In this document: positions 15,057 through 22,608 of the stretch, in pieces
Layout of the letters: every line of letters starts with the position of its first letter
How positions within the stretch are numbered: position 1 is the stretch's first letter
Virus record (IMG/VR): IMGVR_UViG_3300042471_001244
Span: 1 to 42,471 of that record
Source of the DNA: a virus
Strand: one strand, 5' to 3'
DNA: 42,471 bases
The notes under the pieces: generated by a model
Databases searched by the model: none
The model's input: only the letters and a program-made list of their open reading frames with translations
Told to the model about the DNA's origin: nothing
Position numbers and translations under genes: made by a program

Positions 15057-15953
15057 CTACCAGGTGCCGGGGGTGTACCCGAGAGCGTCCATGATCAGCG
15101 CGACCTGAGGCCGCTCGGCCAGCGCCCGGTCGAACAGCGCATATGCCTTGCTGGCGCGTTTGGCCATTTCGACCCGGCCGGTGGCGATGGCGAACTGCGC
15201 AGCACGCAGGGCTTCCGCTCGGAGGTGACGCGGGCCGAGGTGTTGGGCCAACCGGGAGCCGTTCTGTATGCTGGTGTCACAGTCACCAACGGTCGCACCG
15301 GGAGCTACGCAGATCGTGATCCGCATCGAGGTCGCCAGCGGGTACGTCCAGCCGTACAGCAGCCCATCCTCGTATGGGGCGTACTCGCCCACGTCCAGCG
15401 CGGGCAGGACGAACCAATCGCCCCCCGCTTCCCCCCACTTCTCAACACGGACTGTCTCGCCGCCAGCCGCTTGGATGGCCGCGTCCCACGCGGCACCGTC
15501 TGAGGCTTGCTTGCGCCCCTTGCCGCACAGCCAGCGGGCGAAGGGGGTGCGGGCAGTACCCTCGCCGCCTGCGTCCAGGATGCCGCCGACGCCCCGCCCC
15601 TCCAGGAGCGCGAGGGAGACGAGAAGGTCGTACACGTCCTCCGCGCAGACGGCTCTGGAGGCGCACTCCTGGAGCCAGAGGACGCGAGCAGCGGCACGCT
15701 CGCTGCCGCCACTGCGAGACAGGAGGTCGGCCAGCGGCCCCGTCACTCCTTGGACCCCCAGAGCCGCAACAGCGGCGCTTCGCGTCGGCGGGGGCGTCAG
15801 CCCCTCGCGGATTGCGGCGTAGTCCACCCCGACGTCGCGGACGTACTCGCGGATCGCGTTGTGGACCTCCGAGGTGGAGGTCGCGTCGTCGAGGGTGTCC
15901 CGTCGATAGCGGGGGAGCAGGGAGAGAACGTCGGCGTTGGTGATGGTGGTCAT
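15057..15953 (-). CDS. Hypothetical protein (298 aa)
   Basis: An unrecognised protein of 298 residues that starts MTTITNADVLSLLPRYRRDT, with AAGGA eight bases before the ATG. The N-terminal 120 residues are helical, with RAAARVLWLQECASRAVCAEDVYDLLVSLALL. The middle contains a mixed alpha/beta region (GETVRVEKWGEAGGDWFVLP, YAPYEDGLLYGWTYPLATSMRITICV). The C-terminus is helical (ALRAAQFAIATGRVEMAKRA). No catalytic motif is evident. It lies upstream of the packaging block and starts a group of genes of unknown role. Confidence 0.75.
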   Translation of the reverse strand: MTTITNADVLSLLPRYRRDTLDDATSTSEVHNAIREYVRDVGVDYAAIREGLTPPPTRSAAVAALGVQGVTGPLADLLSRSGGSERAAARVLWLQECASRAVCAEDVYDLLVSLALLEGRGVGGILDAGGEGTARTPFARWLCGKGRKQASDGAAWDAAIQAAGGETVRVEKWGEAGGDWFVLPALDVGEYAPYEDGLLYGWTYPLATSMRITICVAPGATVGDCDTSIQNGSRLAQHLGPRHLRAEALRAAQFAIATGRVEMAKRASKAYALFDRALAERPQVALIMDALGYTPGTW

Positions 15954-15973
15954 TCGTCGGTCCTTTGTGGAGA

Positions 15974-15994
15974 GGGGCCGCGCCATGCGGCCCC
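15974..15994. terminator. GC hairpin between small genes
   Basis: GGGGCCGC (15974-15981) pairs with GCGGCCCC (15987-15994) around a 5-base loop, in the gap between the stop at 16030 and the start at 15953. No T run is present. It may act as a weak terminator or as a translation-regulating stem upstream of the next gene. Confidence 0.4.
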
Positions 15995-16029
15995 GGGGGT
16001 TGTGGTGGGCTTGTAGGGGGAGGTGTGGC

Positions 16030-16281
16030 CTAGCGGAACCGCCACTGACCGCGGGCGTTGTACGTGGCGATCAGAGCGTCGTGCCCCGCGAGCGCGGCTT
16101 CAGCGGTGGGGAACTCACTCTCGGTCACAGCCACCATTCCGCAGAGTCGGCCCTTCGCGTCCACCTGAGACACGTCGGTGAAATACTGGGGGCCGCGACC
16201 GAGGTCCATCGAACCCGAGCGGACCAGATAGTGGAAACCCGCGCGCCCCGTCACCTGCGTCGTCTTGATGATCACGTCCAT
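16030..16281 (-). CDS. Small protein (83 aa)
   Basis: An 83-residue protein starting MDVIIKTTQVTGRAGFHYLV, with AAGGGG before the ATG at 16281. The beta-rich first half and helical second half (AEAALAGHDALIATYNARG) resemble small single-domain phage proteins. An in-frame ATG at 16341 with AAGGGGG upstream would add the leader MERPSQTKSE..., and this ATG lies in a promoter/leader segment shared with the gene at 23501-23737, so the longer form is possible. Function unknown. Confidence 0.65.
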   Translation of the reverse strand: MDVIIKTTQVTGRAGFHYLVRSGSMDLGRGPQYFTDVSQVDAKGRLCGMVAVTESEFPTAEAALAGHDALIATYNARGQWRFR

Positions 16282-16363
16282 TTGAGTACCCCTTGCCCCC
16301 TCGGGGGCGGTCTCGCTTTTGGTTTGTGAGGGCCGCTCCATGCGCGCCCCCTTGGTGAGAGTG

Positions 16364-16392
16364 ACTATGCCAGAGTGTGCCACACGATGCAA
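16364..16392 (-). promoter_or_regulatory. Promoter-like sequence, copy 1
   Basis: On the minus strand, TTGCAT (16387-16392) and CATAGT (16364-16369) are separated by exactly 17 bases, a sigma-70-like arrangement, in the gap before the gene at 16281. The surrounding segment 16331-16397, including GGGGGCGCGCATGGAGCGGCC, is nearly the same as 23760-23826. Conservation of both elements and of the spacing at two unlinked places is the main support. Confidence 0.6.
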
Positions 16393-16399
16393 CAACTAT

Positions 16400-16753
16400 T
16401 TAGGGGGGTGCGTGCGAGGCCCGCCACTGCCGCGACAGTAGCGCGTAGATTGCGTCGGCAGTCGCGGCACGCTGCGCCTCCTCCAGCGAGAACTGGTAGC
16501 AGACACTCGTCTCGGACCACACGGGGCCAGCAGGGTCGCCCGGGGTGTCGAGCGTGACCGAGGTACGCGGGGGTGCCTCGCGCTCCCACAGCACGACGAC
16601 GCGGGCGTCCCCGTAGGTGGCGGTGTAGATTTCGGTGTCCTCCACGACGGACAGGTGCCAATCCAGCGGGGCGATCTGCTCGACCAGTGAGTGCGCGTCG
16701 GCGCGCAGGAGGTCGTCTGCGTCGAGGGTCGGGTAGGTAGGCTCGCGGGTCAC
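16400..16753 (-). CDS. Hypothetical protein (117 aa)
   Basis: A 117-residue protein from a GTG at 16753 that overlaps the preceding stop (GTGA). The sequence alternates beta strands and acidic turns (YTATYGDARVVVLWERE, SVTLDTPGDPAGPVW) and ends with a helix (LEEAQRAATADAIYALLSRQ). The pattern resembles small immunity-like or nucleic-acid-mimic phage proteins only in a general way. No family recognised. It is the last gene of a coupled series that begins at 17569. Confidence 0.7.
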   Translation of the reverse strand: MTREPTYPTLDADDLLRADAHSLVEQIAPLDWHLSVVEDTEIYTATYGDARVVVLWEREAPPRTSVTLDTPGDPAGPVWSETSVCYQFSLEEAQRAATADAIYALLSRQWRASHAPP

Positions 16754-17058
16754 GGGGCGTCTCCGAGGGGAGGCAGGCCCTCGACGTCGCGGAGGGTGTG
16801 CTGGTGCTGCTCCAGCAAGATGCGGCAGATGGAGCGATCCTCTGCGAATCGTGCGGTCTTGACCTCGTACTCGTCGCGCTCGATTCGCTTGCGTAGGTCC
16901 GCGAGGATCACGCGGCGCATCTCCTCCCCGCCAGCCCGAAACGCTGCGGAGAGGCAGCGGGCCAGCGCGTTCGCCACGTCGAGGGGGAGTCCGGCGACCC
17001 ATTCCTCCAGCAGCAGCTGTGCGGTGTCGAGCTGGTCGGGTGTTTGCGTATCGGTCAC
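16750..17058 (-). CDS. Helical protein, paralogue of next gene upstream (102 aa)
   Basis: A 102-residue, largely helical protein. Its second half (MRRVILADLRKRIERDEYEV, then TARFAEDR, and the tail LPPLGDAP) is almost repeated in the gene at 17055-17348, so the two arose by tandem duplication. Start and stop overlap the neighbours by ATGA and GTGA. No catalytic motif is visible; an oligomeric or regulatory helical-bundle protein is likely. Confidence 0.7.
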   Translation of the reverse strand: MTDTQTPDQLDTAQLLLEEWVAGLPLDVANALARCLSAAFRAGGEEMRRVILADLRKRIERDEYEVKTARFAEDRSICRILLEQHQHTLRDVEGLPPLGDAP

Positions 17059-17348
17059 GGAGCGTCTCCAACAGGGGGCAGCGCGGAGACAACCTCCGCG
17101 AGCGTCTGGTGCTGATCGAGGACGAAGCGACTGAACGCGCGATCCTCTGCGAAGCGGGCAGTCTCGACCGCGTGCTCGTCGCGCTCGATGCGCGTGCGTA
17201 GGTCTGCGAGGACTGCGCGGCGCATCGCTTCCCCGCCCTCGCGGTAGGCGGTCGTCATCTGGGCGAACAGGGCTTCCGCCACGTCACGCCGCAGGCCCGC
17301 GAGCTGCGCCGCAAGCAGCATGTGCGCGGCTTCACCTAGGGGGGTCAT
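17055..17348 (-). CDS. Helical protein, tandem paralogue (97 aa)
   Basis: A 97-residue helical protein that starts MTPLGEAAHMLLAAQLAGLR at an ATG overlapping the upstream stop (ATGA). It shares with its downstream neighbour the block MRRAVLADLRTRIERDEHAV, TARFAEDR and the tail LPPVGDAP, while the first 40 residues have diverged. The conserved second half suggests that this part carries the common function. No known family was recognised. Confidence 0.7.
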   Translation of the reverse strand: MTPLGEAAHMLLAAQLAGLRRDVAEALFAQMTTAYREGGEAMRRAVLADLRTRIERDEHAVETARFAEDRAFSRFVLDQHQTLAEVVSALPPVGDAP

Positions 17349-17569
17349 CGGTTCCCCTGGGTGGTGAGCAGGAGGGCGCAGGCGATCCCAGCGACGGGGA
17401 TTGCCAGGATCACGCCGAGGATTGACCCCGCGATGGCGCATGCGACGAGCGCGCCGATCCCGTAGGGGTCACGCCCGGTCTTGATTGCGAGCACAAGCGG
17501 GGCGATCCCGCAGACGATGCCAGCGAGCATGCCGAACAGAACGGCGTCGATCAGTTGGGGGGTTTCCAT
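17345..17569 (-). CDS. Small two-helix membrane protein (74 aa)
   Basis: A 74-residue protein with two transmembrane helices, LIDAVLFGMLAGIVCGIAPL and ALVACAIAGSILGVILAIPV, separated by a short basic loop (IKTGRDPYGIG). Both helices are rich in Gly and Ala with GxxxG-like spacing that favours helix packing. It could be a holin-like or superinfection-exclusion protein; it is far from the lysis genes at 7.4-9.3 kb. The start at 17569 is an ATG. Confidence 0.7.
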   Translation of the reverse strand: METPQLIDAVLFGMLAGIVCGIAPLVLAIKTGRDPYGIGALVACAIAGSILGVILAIPVAGIACALLLTTQGNR

Positions 17570-17605
17570 GCGGGGATTCCTTGGGGCGTGCGGTTGAAAG
17601 CCCCC

Positions 17606-17657
17606 CGTGGTGAGCCAATCCCACCACGAGGGCCGCAGGGGGGTGATGCCCCTGCGG
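17606..17657. terminator. Two adjacent hairpins in an intergenic gap
   Basis: CGTGGTG/CACCACG (17606-17628) and CCGCAGGGG/CCCCTGCGG (17633-17641 and 17649-17657) form two neighbouring stems between the stop at 17665 and the start at 17569. In the minus direction there is no clear T run after them. They probably mark the end of one transcription unit. Confidence 0.5.
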
Positions 17658-17664
17658 AAAGCGG

Positions 17665-17826
17665 TTACTCCAGCCGGGTCGCAATCTCGGGCACGAGGCC
17701 CGCGAGGGAGCGGCAGAGGTTGGCGAGCAGCAGGCGCTCGTCGTTGTTCAGCTCGCGGGTGACGAGCGCGACCGCGAGAGAGAACGCAGGGCGCTCCGGG
17801 GGCGTGCTGGCCTCGGGGGCGGTCAC
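17665..17826 (-). CDS. Small protein (53 aa)
   Basis: A 53-residue protein translated from a GTG at 17826 that overlaps the previous stop (GTGA). The second half is helical (SLAVALVTRELNNDERLLLA, then NLCRSLAGLVPEIATRLE). Longer upstream in-frame starts would be fully inside the preceding gene. Function unknown. Confidence 0.6.
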   Translation of the reverse strand: MTAPEASTPPERPAFSLAVALVTRELNNDERLLLANLCRSLAGLVPEIATRLE

Positions 17827-18290
17827 GAGAGCAAATCCTCGGCAGTCACGGGGCCGTATCCGGGGTCGTACTGGAGCGCCTCCAGGCATTTCTCGACGCG
17901 GGCCAGCGTGTCGATGTCCGCGTCGGACAGCGAGGCCCCCTCGGAGCGTAGGCGGCGCAACATCCCCAACAATCTCGCCACCTCCCACATGAACGACTCG
18001 CCCCCGGGCAGTGAGGCGCGCACCTCGCGGCGCACCGCGTTGAGGCGCAGTTTCACGTCGCGCAGCTGCCGCTCCCGCAGGTGGATCGCGTTCGTCGCTG
18101 ATTTGGCCCACACGTGGTAGTCGGCGGCAGACAACGTGCGGGACTGCGCGCGTACAGCAAGCTGCCGCTGGATTACCGCAATCTGCGAGAGCAGCGTCTC
18201 CCGAATCACGGGGAGTTCGTCCAGCGTGGCGACGGTGATTTCCTCGTCGGTGTAGTTGTGCTCGCGCGGTAGTGGATTCTGTGTGGTCAT
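17823..18290 (-). CDS. Helical coiled-coil protein (155 aa)
   Basis: A 155-residue, mostly helical protein (ELPVIRETLLSQIAVIQRQL, NAIHLRERQLRDVKLRLNAV, EVARLLGMLRRLRSEG) with a hydrophilic N-terminus. The long heptad stretches suggest a dimeric coiled coil. It begins just after a strong hairpin at 18309-18334, so it probably heads its own small operon with the 53-residue gene. No homologue recognised. Confidence 0.7.
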   Translation of the reverse strand: MTTQNPLPREHNYTDEEITVATLDELPVIRETLLSQIAVIQRQLAVRAQSRTLSAADYHVWAKSATNAIHLRERQLRDVKLRLNAVRREVRASLPGGESFMWEVARLLGMLRRLRSEGASLSDADIDTLARVEKCLEALQYDPGYGPVTAEDLLS

Positions 18291-18308
18291 TCTGTCCCCG
18301 TATGCGAA

Positions 18309-18334
18309 GGGCGCGGGGGTTATTCCCCGCGCCC
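18309..18334. terminator. 10-bp GC hairpin
   Basis: GGGCGCGGGG (18309-18318) and CCCCGCGCCC (18325-18334) form a perfect stem with a 6-base loop containing TTATT, between the stop of the 119-residue gene at 18354 and the start at 18290. There is no T run on the minus strand, so termination efficiency is uncertain. Confidence 0.55.
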
Positions 18335-18353
18335 TGTTGACGCGCCGCGGACT

Positions 18354-18713
18354 CTACTCCGCAGCGGGCGTGGGGTCAGTCACGCCAGAGGGCTCTCGCT
18401 CCTCGAAACGGCACAGGTCAAGCAACGCCGCAAGCAGCGGCCTGTGCGGATCGTAGGTGGGCAGCAGATAGCGCAGGTCACGGGCCTCGGCGGGCAGGAC
18501 GTAGTTGGGGTTCTGATACGCGAGGATCAACCCTTTGATCAGCTCCACGTCGGCGTCGGGAAACTGGTCGGCCTGCGGGGACTCCCCGACCGCCACGACG
18601 TTCGTGGACAGCAGATCGGAAAGCACGCCAAACATGTCGGGGGTGACGTGCTTGGCGGCGGTGCGGTACACCACGTCGTTTCCATCATTGTCTTGGCAAA
18701 TCAGAATGGTCAT
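18354..18713 (-). CDS. Hypothetical protein (119 aa)
   Basis: A 119-residue acidic protein starting MTILICQDNDGNDVVYRTAA, with AAGGA before the ATG. The N-terminal third looks like a beta sheet and the remainder is helical (VELIKGLILAYQNPNYVLPA). It is the first gene after the sigma factor and is preceded by one of the four GTATTGCCCCC intergenic elements, so it may begin a separately controlled unit. Function unknown. Confidence 0.7.
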   Translation of the reverse strand: MTILICQDNDGNDVVYRTAAKHVTPDMFGVLSDLLSTNVVAVGESPQADQFPDADVELIKGLILAYQNPNYVLPAEARDLRYLLPTYDPHRPLLAALLDLCRFEEREPSGVTDPTPAAE

Positions 18714-18780
18714 TTGGGGTTTCCTTGTGCCCGCGCGCTGGCGGGCGATGTGCGGCGGGCGTCATACCCTCCGCACACCT

Positions 18781-18812
18781 GTATTGCCCCCGACCCCTGC
18801 GGGGTTTCTCAC
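18781..18812. promoter_or_regulatory. GTATTGCCCCC intergenic element, copy 1
   Basis: GTATTGCCCCC followed by a CCCC-TGC-GGGG stem and TTTCT, between the sigma factor stop (18809) and the next start (18713). Read on the minus strand this is an A-containing stretch, a small stem and GGGGGCAATAC. The same arrangement recurs at 33892, 36343 and 39531, each time in a gap between genes. Confidence 0.6.
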
Positions 18813-19633
18813 CGACGCCGTTTCGGGCGGGCTGCGGGCGCGGGGAGCAGCACCCAGGCGGGCGCGGTGGGCGCGGGCGGCGCGTCGTCCGGGGCCTCCC
18901 GGTGCGCGTCGGCCAGCAGCTCAGCCACCTCGCGCGGGTGGCGCGTCCCGCCCAGTGTGTCGATCAGTCGAGCGAGCATCTGCGCGGGGATTTCTCGCGC
19001 CTGCTGGCGGGACCAGTGCGGCCACGTCGAGGCGAACGCCTCGGCAATCTGGTCGGGCGTCTGCCCGTAGGCGTAGCGGCGCAGGAACAGGTCGATCCGT
19101 GTGGGCGTCTCCCCCTCCAGCGCAGCGCGTACCCGCAGCACAGCCGCGCGGGAGTCCTCGCGCTCCGCGAGCAGGTCGTCCAGCTGCGGCGTAGACTCGT
19201 CGGCCAACCGGGGCAGCAGGGCCACCCCGTCGTCACCCCCGGTGCGGGCAACCTCCAGCGACTCCCCCGCCTCCAGTGTGCGGCTCGGTTGCCGCCACCA
19301 CGCCATGTAGTTTCTGAATGAAACCGCAGGAATCAAGCGGATCATCGCCTCGCGGATATGCAGGTCCACGTAATGGCAGGCGAACGAGAACGGGGCGATA
19401 TCGGTGCGGGCGAGGTCGTATCTCCCGAGTCCGAGCAGCAGGCCGACGACGCCCTCCGACACCAAGTCCTCGCGCAGCTCGTCGTCAATCGGCTTCTGCT
19501 TGACCAGCGAGCGCACACGGAACCGCACCAGTGGGAGCAGGCCGACCACGAGACGGTCACGCGCACGCAGGTCGCCACCCCGCCAGGCGGCGATTAGCGC
19601 CTGCTGCTCGGCTCGGGGGAGGTGTTTGCTCAC
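18809..19633 (-). CDS. RNA polymerase sigma factor (274 aa)
   Basis: Sigma-70-family factor that would redirect host RNA polymerase to phage promoters. Region 2 spans about residues 25-105: ARDRLVVGLLPLVRFRVRSL, then DELREDLVSEGVVGLLLGLG and the -10 recognition helix-like ACHYVDLHIREAMIRLI. A spacer follows and a region-4-like HTH appears near 200-235 (RRYAYGQTPDQIAEAFAS). Translation starts at a GTG overlapping the previous stop. There is no region 1.1, as in alternative sigma factors. It is a good candidate reader for the repeated intergenic elements, although that link is inferred. Confidence 0.8.
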   Translation of the reverse strand: MSKHLPRAEQQALIAAWRGGDLRARDRLVVGLLPLVRFRVRSLVKQKPIDDELREDLVSEGVVGLLLGLGRYDLARTDIAPFSFACHYVDLHIREAMIRLIPAVSFRNYMAWWRQPSRTLEAGESLEVARTGGDDGVALLPRLADESTPQLDDLLAEREDSRAAVLRVRAALEGETPTRIDLFLRRYAYGQTPDQIAEAFASTWPHWSRQQAREIPAQMLARLIDTLGGTRHPREVAELLADAHREAPDDAPPAPTAPAWVLLPAPAARPKRRR

Positions 19634-19863
19634 GCGACCCCCGCAGGTGGGTCCAGATCAACCGCCCAATCCGCCACCGCCTCAGCGGCGCGCTCCAGCG
19701 CCCCAGGCAGGCCCGGTTCGACGTTCCACGCGCCGTCTGCCAGCACCTCGCGGGCGAGGCGGGCACGACGCCGCAGCTCCGCGACGATGCGCATCTGCAT
19801 CGACTCCTGTCCCGCCAAATACGCAGCGCGCACGGCGTCAGTACGCGACGGTGCGCGCGGCAT
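19630..19863 (-). CDS. Small helical protein (77 aa)
   Basis: A 77-residue, Ala/Arg-rich helical protein with GGAGG seven bases before the ATG at 19863, overlapping the thymidine kinase 3' end by 26 bases. The segment RTDAVRAAYLAGQESMQMRI then VAELRRRARLAREVLADG suggests one long helix. Because it ends where the sigma factor begins (GTGA overlap), it might be a sigma-factor partner, but no anti-sigma signature is visible. Confidence 0.65.
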   Translation of the reverse strand: MPRAPSRTDAVRAAYLAGQESMQMRIVAELRRRARLAREVLADGAWNVEPGLPGALERAAEAVADWAVDLDPPAGVA

Positions 19864-20479
19864 GGCCGTCCTCCCAGCAGCGGGTGCAGCGGGCCTCGTA
19901 GGCGTCTGCCCCGCCCACGACCACCTGCGCGGTTGAGGCGCTGCGGCGGTAGGATTTGGCAGCGTCGGCCCCGCACACCACGCAGACTGCCGAGAGCTTC
20001 TTCACCTTTTCTGCGACGGCCAGCAGGTTCATCGTCACGGGGAACGGCTCACCCGCCCAATCTAGGTCGAGGCCCGCGCAGACCACACGCAGGCCGCACC
20101 AGGCAATCTCCCGCAGGACGGGCAGCACGTCGAGGGGCAGAAACTGCACCTCGTCCACGCACACGGCGTCGAGCTCCCCGAGGCGGGTCACCACGGTGTC
20201 GCGCAAATCCTCGGCCCCAGAGACGCGCACACAGGGCAGGGTGTCCCCGTCGTGCGTCTGCACCACGTCCGCGCCCGCGCGGGTGTCCAGCGCAGGGGAG
20301 ACGACGAGCACACGCTGCCCGCCACGGCGCAAACGCTCCGCGCGGCGCAGCAGCTCGGTGCTTTTTCCAGCGAACATCGGCCCACAAATCACCTCGATCA
20401 TCCCGCCACCCTGTCCGCGCGTTGGCCGCGATGCGCGCGGCGGGGTCACATACACGATCACGTCCTCGTCGAGTGTCAT
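19838..20479 (-). CDS. tdk: Thymidine kinase (213 aa)
   Basis: Type II thymidine kinase that phosphorylates deoxythymidine to dTMP. The P-loop is GPMFAGKS and the Walker B/lasso region is VCVDEVQFL. The C-terminal zinc site is formed by CVVC near residue 175 and CTRC near 203. The core starts at MIEVICGP (ATG at 20401, GGTGGCGGG upstream); the 26-residue extension from the ATG at 20479, which overlaps the preceding stop by ATGA, is unusual, and the shorter start is possible. It pairs functionally with the class II ribonucleotide reductase nearby, both supplying deoxynucleotides. Confidence 0.9.
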   Translation of the reverse strand: MTLDEDVIVYVTPPRASRPTRGQGGGMIEVICGPMFAGKSTELLRRAERLRRGGQRVLVVSPALDTRAGADVVQTHDGDTLPCVRVSGAEDLRDTVVTRLGELDAVCVDEVQFLPLDVLPVLREIAWCGLRVVCAGLDLDWAGEPFPVTMNLLAVAEKVKKLSAVCVVCGADAAKSYRRSASTAQVVVGGADAYEARCTRCWEDGHAARTVAY

Positions 20480-20715
20480 CGGTCCAGTGCCTCGCCACCG
20501 ATACAGGCGCACTCCTGCCCACCGTCTGCGTACCAGATAATCCGCGCCGTCTCCTGCTGGCAGAACCGCAGGCAACGGGCCACGTCTGCGTCTCGGCGCG
20601 CAGCGTACTCAGCACCGTCCCCGTCGAACGCGGTGGGGCGGATACACGACCCGGCAGCGAACAGGGAAACGCCAAGAAGCATGAGGGCAACGTGCCAGAA
20701 GCGGATTTCGCGCAT
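20476..20715 (-). CDS. Small putative lipoprotein (79 aa)
   Basis: A 79-residue protein with a lipoprotein signal peptide (MREIRFWHVALMLLGVSLFA, then AGSC, Cys at residue 24) and a Cys-rich mature part (CLRFCQQE, ECACIGG). It diverges from the RNR gene. No strong ribosome binding site is seen before the ATG at 20715. Small phage lipoproteins are often superinfection-exclusion factors, but there is no sequence match to one. Confidence 0.6.
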   Translation of the reverse strand: MREIRFWHVALMLLGVSLFAAGSCIRPTAFDGDGAEYAARRDADVARCLRFCQQETARIIWYADGGQECACIGGEALDR

Positions 20716-20841
20716 GGTGCGCGGGCGTGTACCACACCGCCGCTTGCTCCCGCAACGGCGTGACACGCGCCCGTGGCAGGGGTGCGTCCGCGTGCGATAG
20801 GGTGCGCCCCCCTCCCACGGCGGGAGGTCGGAGGCAACACA

Positions 20842-22500
20842 ATGCGGGTCCAAGACACCATGTCCGCGTTCGCGCGGTCCATCTATCTGCACAAGTACGC
20901 CCTGCGCGATAACGCAGGAAACCTGCTCGAAACCGAATGGGGTCAGACAGCAATCCGTGTGGCGACCCACGTCCTCGGCGCGCTCGGGTACGCGCCCGAC
21001 AGCGATGCCGTCCGAGAGACTGCCGAGGTGATCGCACAGCGGGAGTTCCTGCCCGGTGGTCGCTATCTGTACGCGTCGGGCAAAGAGTTTCACCAGACAA
21101 ATAACTGCGCTTTGATTAGGGCCGAGGACTCCCGCGAGGGGTGGGCTGACCTGTTGGCAAAGTGCGCCCTCGCCCTCCAGACCGGGGCGGGCATCGGTGT
21201 CGAGTATTCGGACGTTCGCGCACGCGGGTCGCGGATTCGGCGCACTGGGGGCGTGGCGAGCGGCCCCGTCGAGCTGATGCGAATGGTGAACGAAATCGGC
21301 AGGGGAATCAGACAAGGTGGCGACCGCCGATCCGCAATCTGGGCGGGCCTCGTCTGGTCACACCCCGACGTGCCCGAGTTTCTGGCTGCGAAGGATTGGC
21401 CCGAGCATACCAAGGAGCAGAAAGCTAAGGATTTCAACGCATACGCCCCGCTCGACATGACGAACGTCAGCGTGGGGCTGGACGATGATTTCTTCGCGGC
21501 GATGGCCGACCCGACGCACCCGCAGCACGCGCAGGCACGCCGGGTGTACGCCGACACGGTGGCTGCGATGTTCCGCCACGGGGAGCCGGGATTCTCCGTG
21601 AACCTTGGCGCAAAACGCAGGGAATCACTACGAAACGCCTGCTGCGAGGTCACGTCAGAGGACGACAGCGACGTGTGCAATCTGGGGTCGGTCAATCTGG
21701 CTCGGATCGAGTCGGTCGAGAGGCTGCACGAGGTGGTGCGGATCGCCACGCGGTTCCTGCTGGCAGGGACGGTGTATTCCGACGTGCCGTATCTGAAAGT
21801 CGCAGAGGTACGCGCCAAGAACCGCCGCCTCGGCCTCGGAGTGATGGGCTTGCACGAATGGTTGCTCGCGCGCGGCAAACGCTATCAGCCCGATGCCGCG
21901 CTCGGGGAATGGCTCGCTGTGTACCGGGACGACTCGCGGACGTGGGCCGACAGCTGGGCCGATCTGCACTCACTGTCCCGCCCGGTCGCCGTGCGGGCGA
22001 TTGCACCCACGGGCACAATCGGGATTCTCGCGGAGACGACCACGGGAATCGAACCCATTTTCTGCGCCGCGTACAAGCGGCGGTATCTGGGGCCGAACAA
22101 CGTGTGGCAGTACCAGTACGTCGTAGACCCGACCGCGAAGCGTCTGGTCGATGCGGGGGTGGACCCTGACGCTATCGAGGATGCCACCACGCTCGCCCTC
22201 GATATGGAGCGGCGTCTCGCGTTTCAGGCGTGGGTGCAGGAGTACGTCGATATGGCGATCAGCAGCACGATCAACCTGCCCCCCTGGGAGTCGGCGGGGA
22301 ACAGCGCGGACACGCTGCCGCTGTACGCCGAGATTCTGCTGCGGTACCTGCCCAAGCTGCGCGGGATCACCGTGTACCCGGACGGTGCGCGCGGTGGTCA
22401 GCCGCTCACCCCGGTTGCGTACCGCGAGGCTGCGGGACGCGAGGGCGTGGTCTACGAGGAAACCGAGGAACGCTGTGTCGGGGGCGTCTGCGGCGTGTAG
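20842..22500 (+). CDS. nrdJ: Class II (adenosylcobalamin) ribonucleotide reductase (552 aa)
   Basis: Converts ribonucleotides to deoxyribonucleotides using vitamin B12. Key residues are seen: Cys89 in NNCALI, the thiyl-radical Cys267 and Glu269 in NACCEV (canonical NPCxE), Cys279 in DVCNLGSVNL, the phosphate-binding APTGTIGILAETT (388-400), and a redox pair Cys545/Cys550 at the C-terminus. There is no ATP-cone and no partner radical subunit, fitting a B12-dependent enzyme; at 552 residues it is compact. GGAGG precedes the ATG at 20842. It is one of two plus-strand genes and has its own strong terminator. Confidence 0.92.
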   Translation: MRVQDTMSAFARSIYLHKYALRDNAGNLLETEWGQTAIRVATHVLGALGYAPDSDAVRETAEVIAQREFLPGGRYLYASGKEFHQTNNCALIRAEDSREGWADLLAKCALALQTGAGIGVEYSDVRARGSRIRRTGGVASGPVELMRMVNEIGRGIRQGGDRRSAIWAGLVWSHPDVPEFLAAKDWPEHTKEQKAKDFNAYAPLDMTNVSVGLDDDFFAAMADPTHPQHAQARRVYADTVAAMFRHGEPGFSVNLGAKRRESLRNACCEVTSEDDSDVCNLGSVNLARIESVERLHEVVRIATRFLLAGTVYSDVPYLKVAEVRAKNRRLGLGVMGLHEWLLARGKRYQPDAALGEWLAVYRDDSRTWADSWADLHSLSRPVAVRAIAPTGTIGILAETTTGIEPIFCAAYKRRYLGPNNVWQYQYVVDPTAKRLVDAGVDPDAIEDATTLALDMERRLAFQAWVQEYVDMAISSTINLPPWESAGNSADTLPLYAEILLRYLPKLRGITVYPDGARGGQPLTPVAYREAAGREGVVYEETEERCVGGVCGV

Positions 22501-22525
22501 CACGCAGGACTGACACGCGCACAGA

Positions 22526-22567
22526 AAGGGGGGAGCGGCCCGGGGGCGCTCCCCCCTTCGTTTTTTT
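22526..22567 (+). terminator. Strong intrinsic terminator after the RNR gene
   Basis: AAGGGGGGAGCG (22526-22537) pairs perfectly with CGCTCCCCCCTT (22547-22558) around a 9-base loop and is followed within two bases by seven Ts (22561-22567) on the plus strand. It is the clearest intrinsic terminator in the window. Confidence 0.92.
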
Positions 22568-22608
22568 GCCGCGTGTTGCGCTTACCTGCGGTGGGCGTCC
22601 GGCTCTTT

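Noticed and set aside
18809-19633. The sigma-like gene as a transposase or HTH regulator.
   Set aside because: The continuous region 2 pattern (DLVSEGVVGLLLGLGRYD plus HIREAMIRLI) is specific for sigma factors. No catalytic DDE residues are present.
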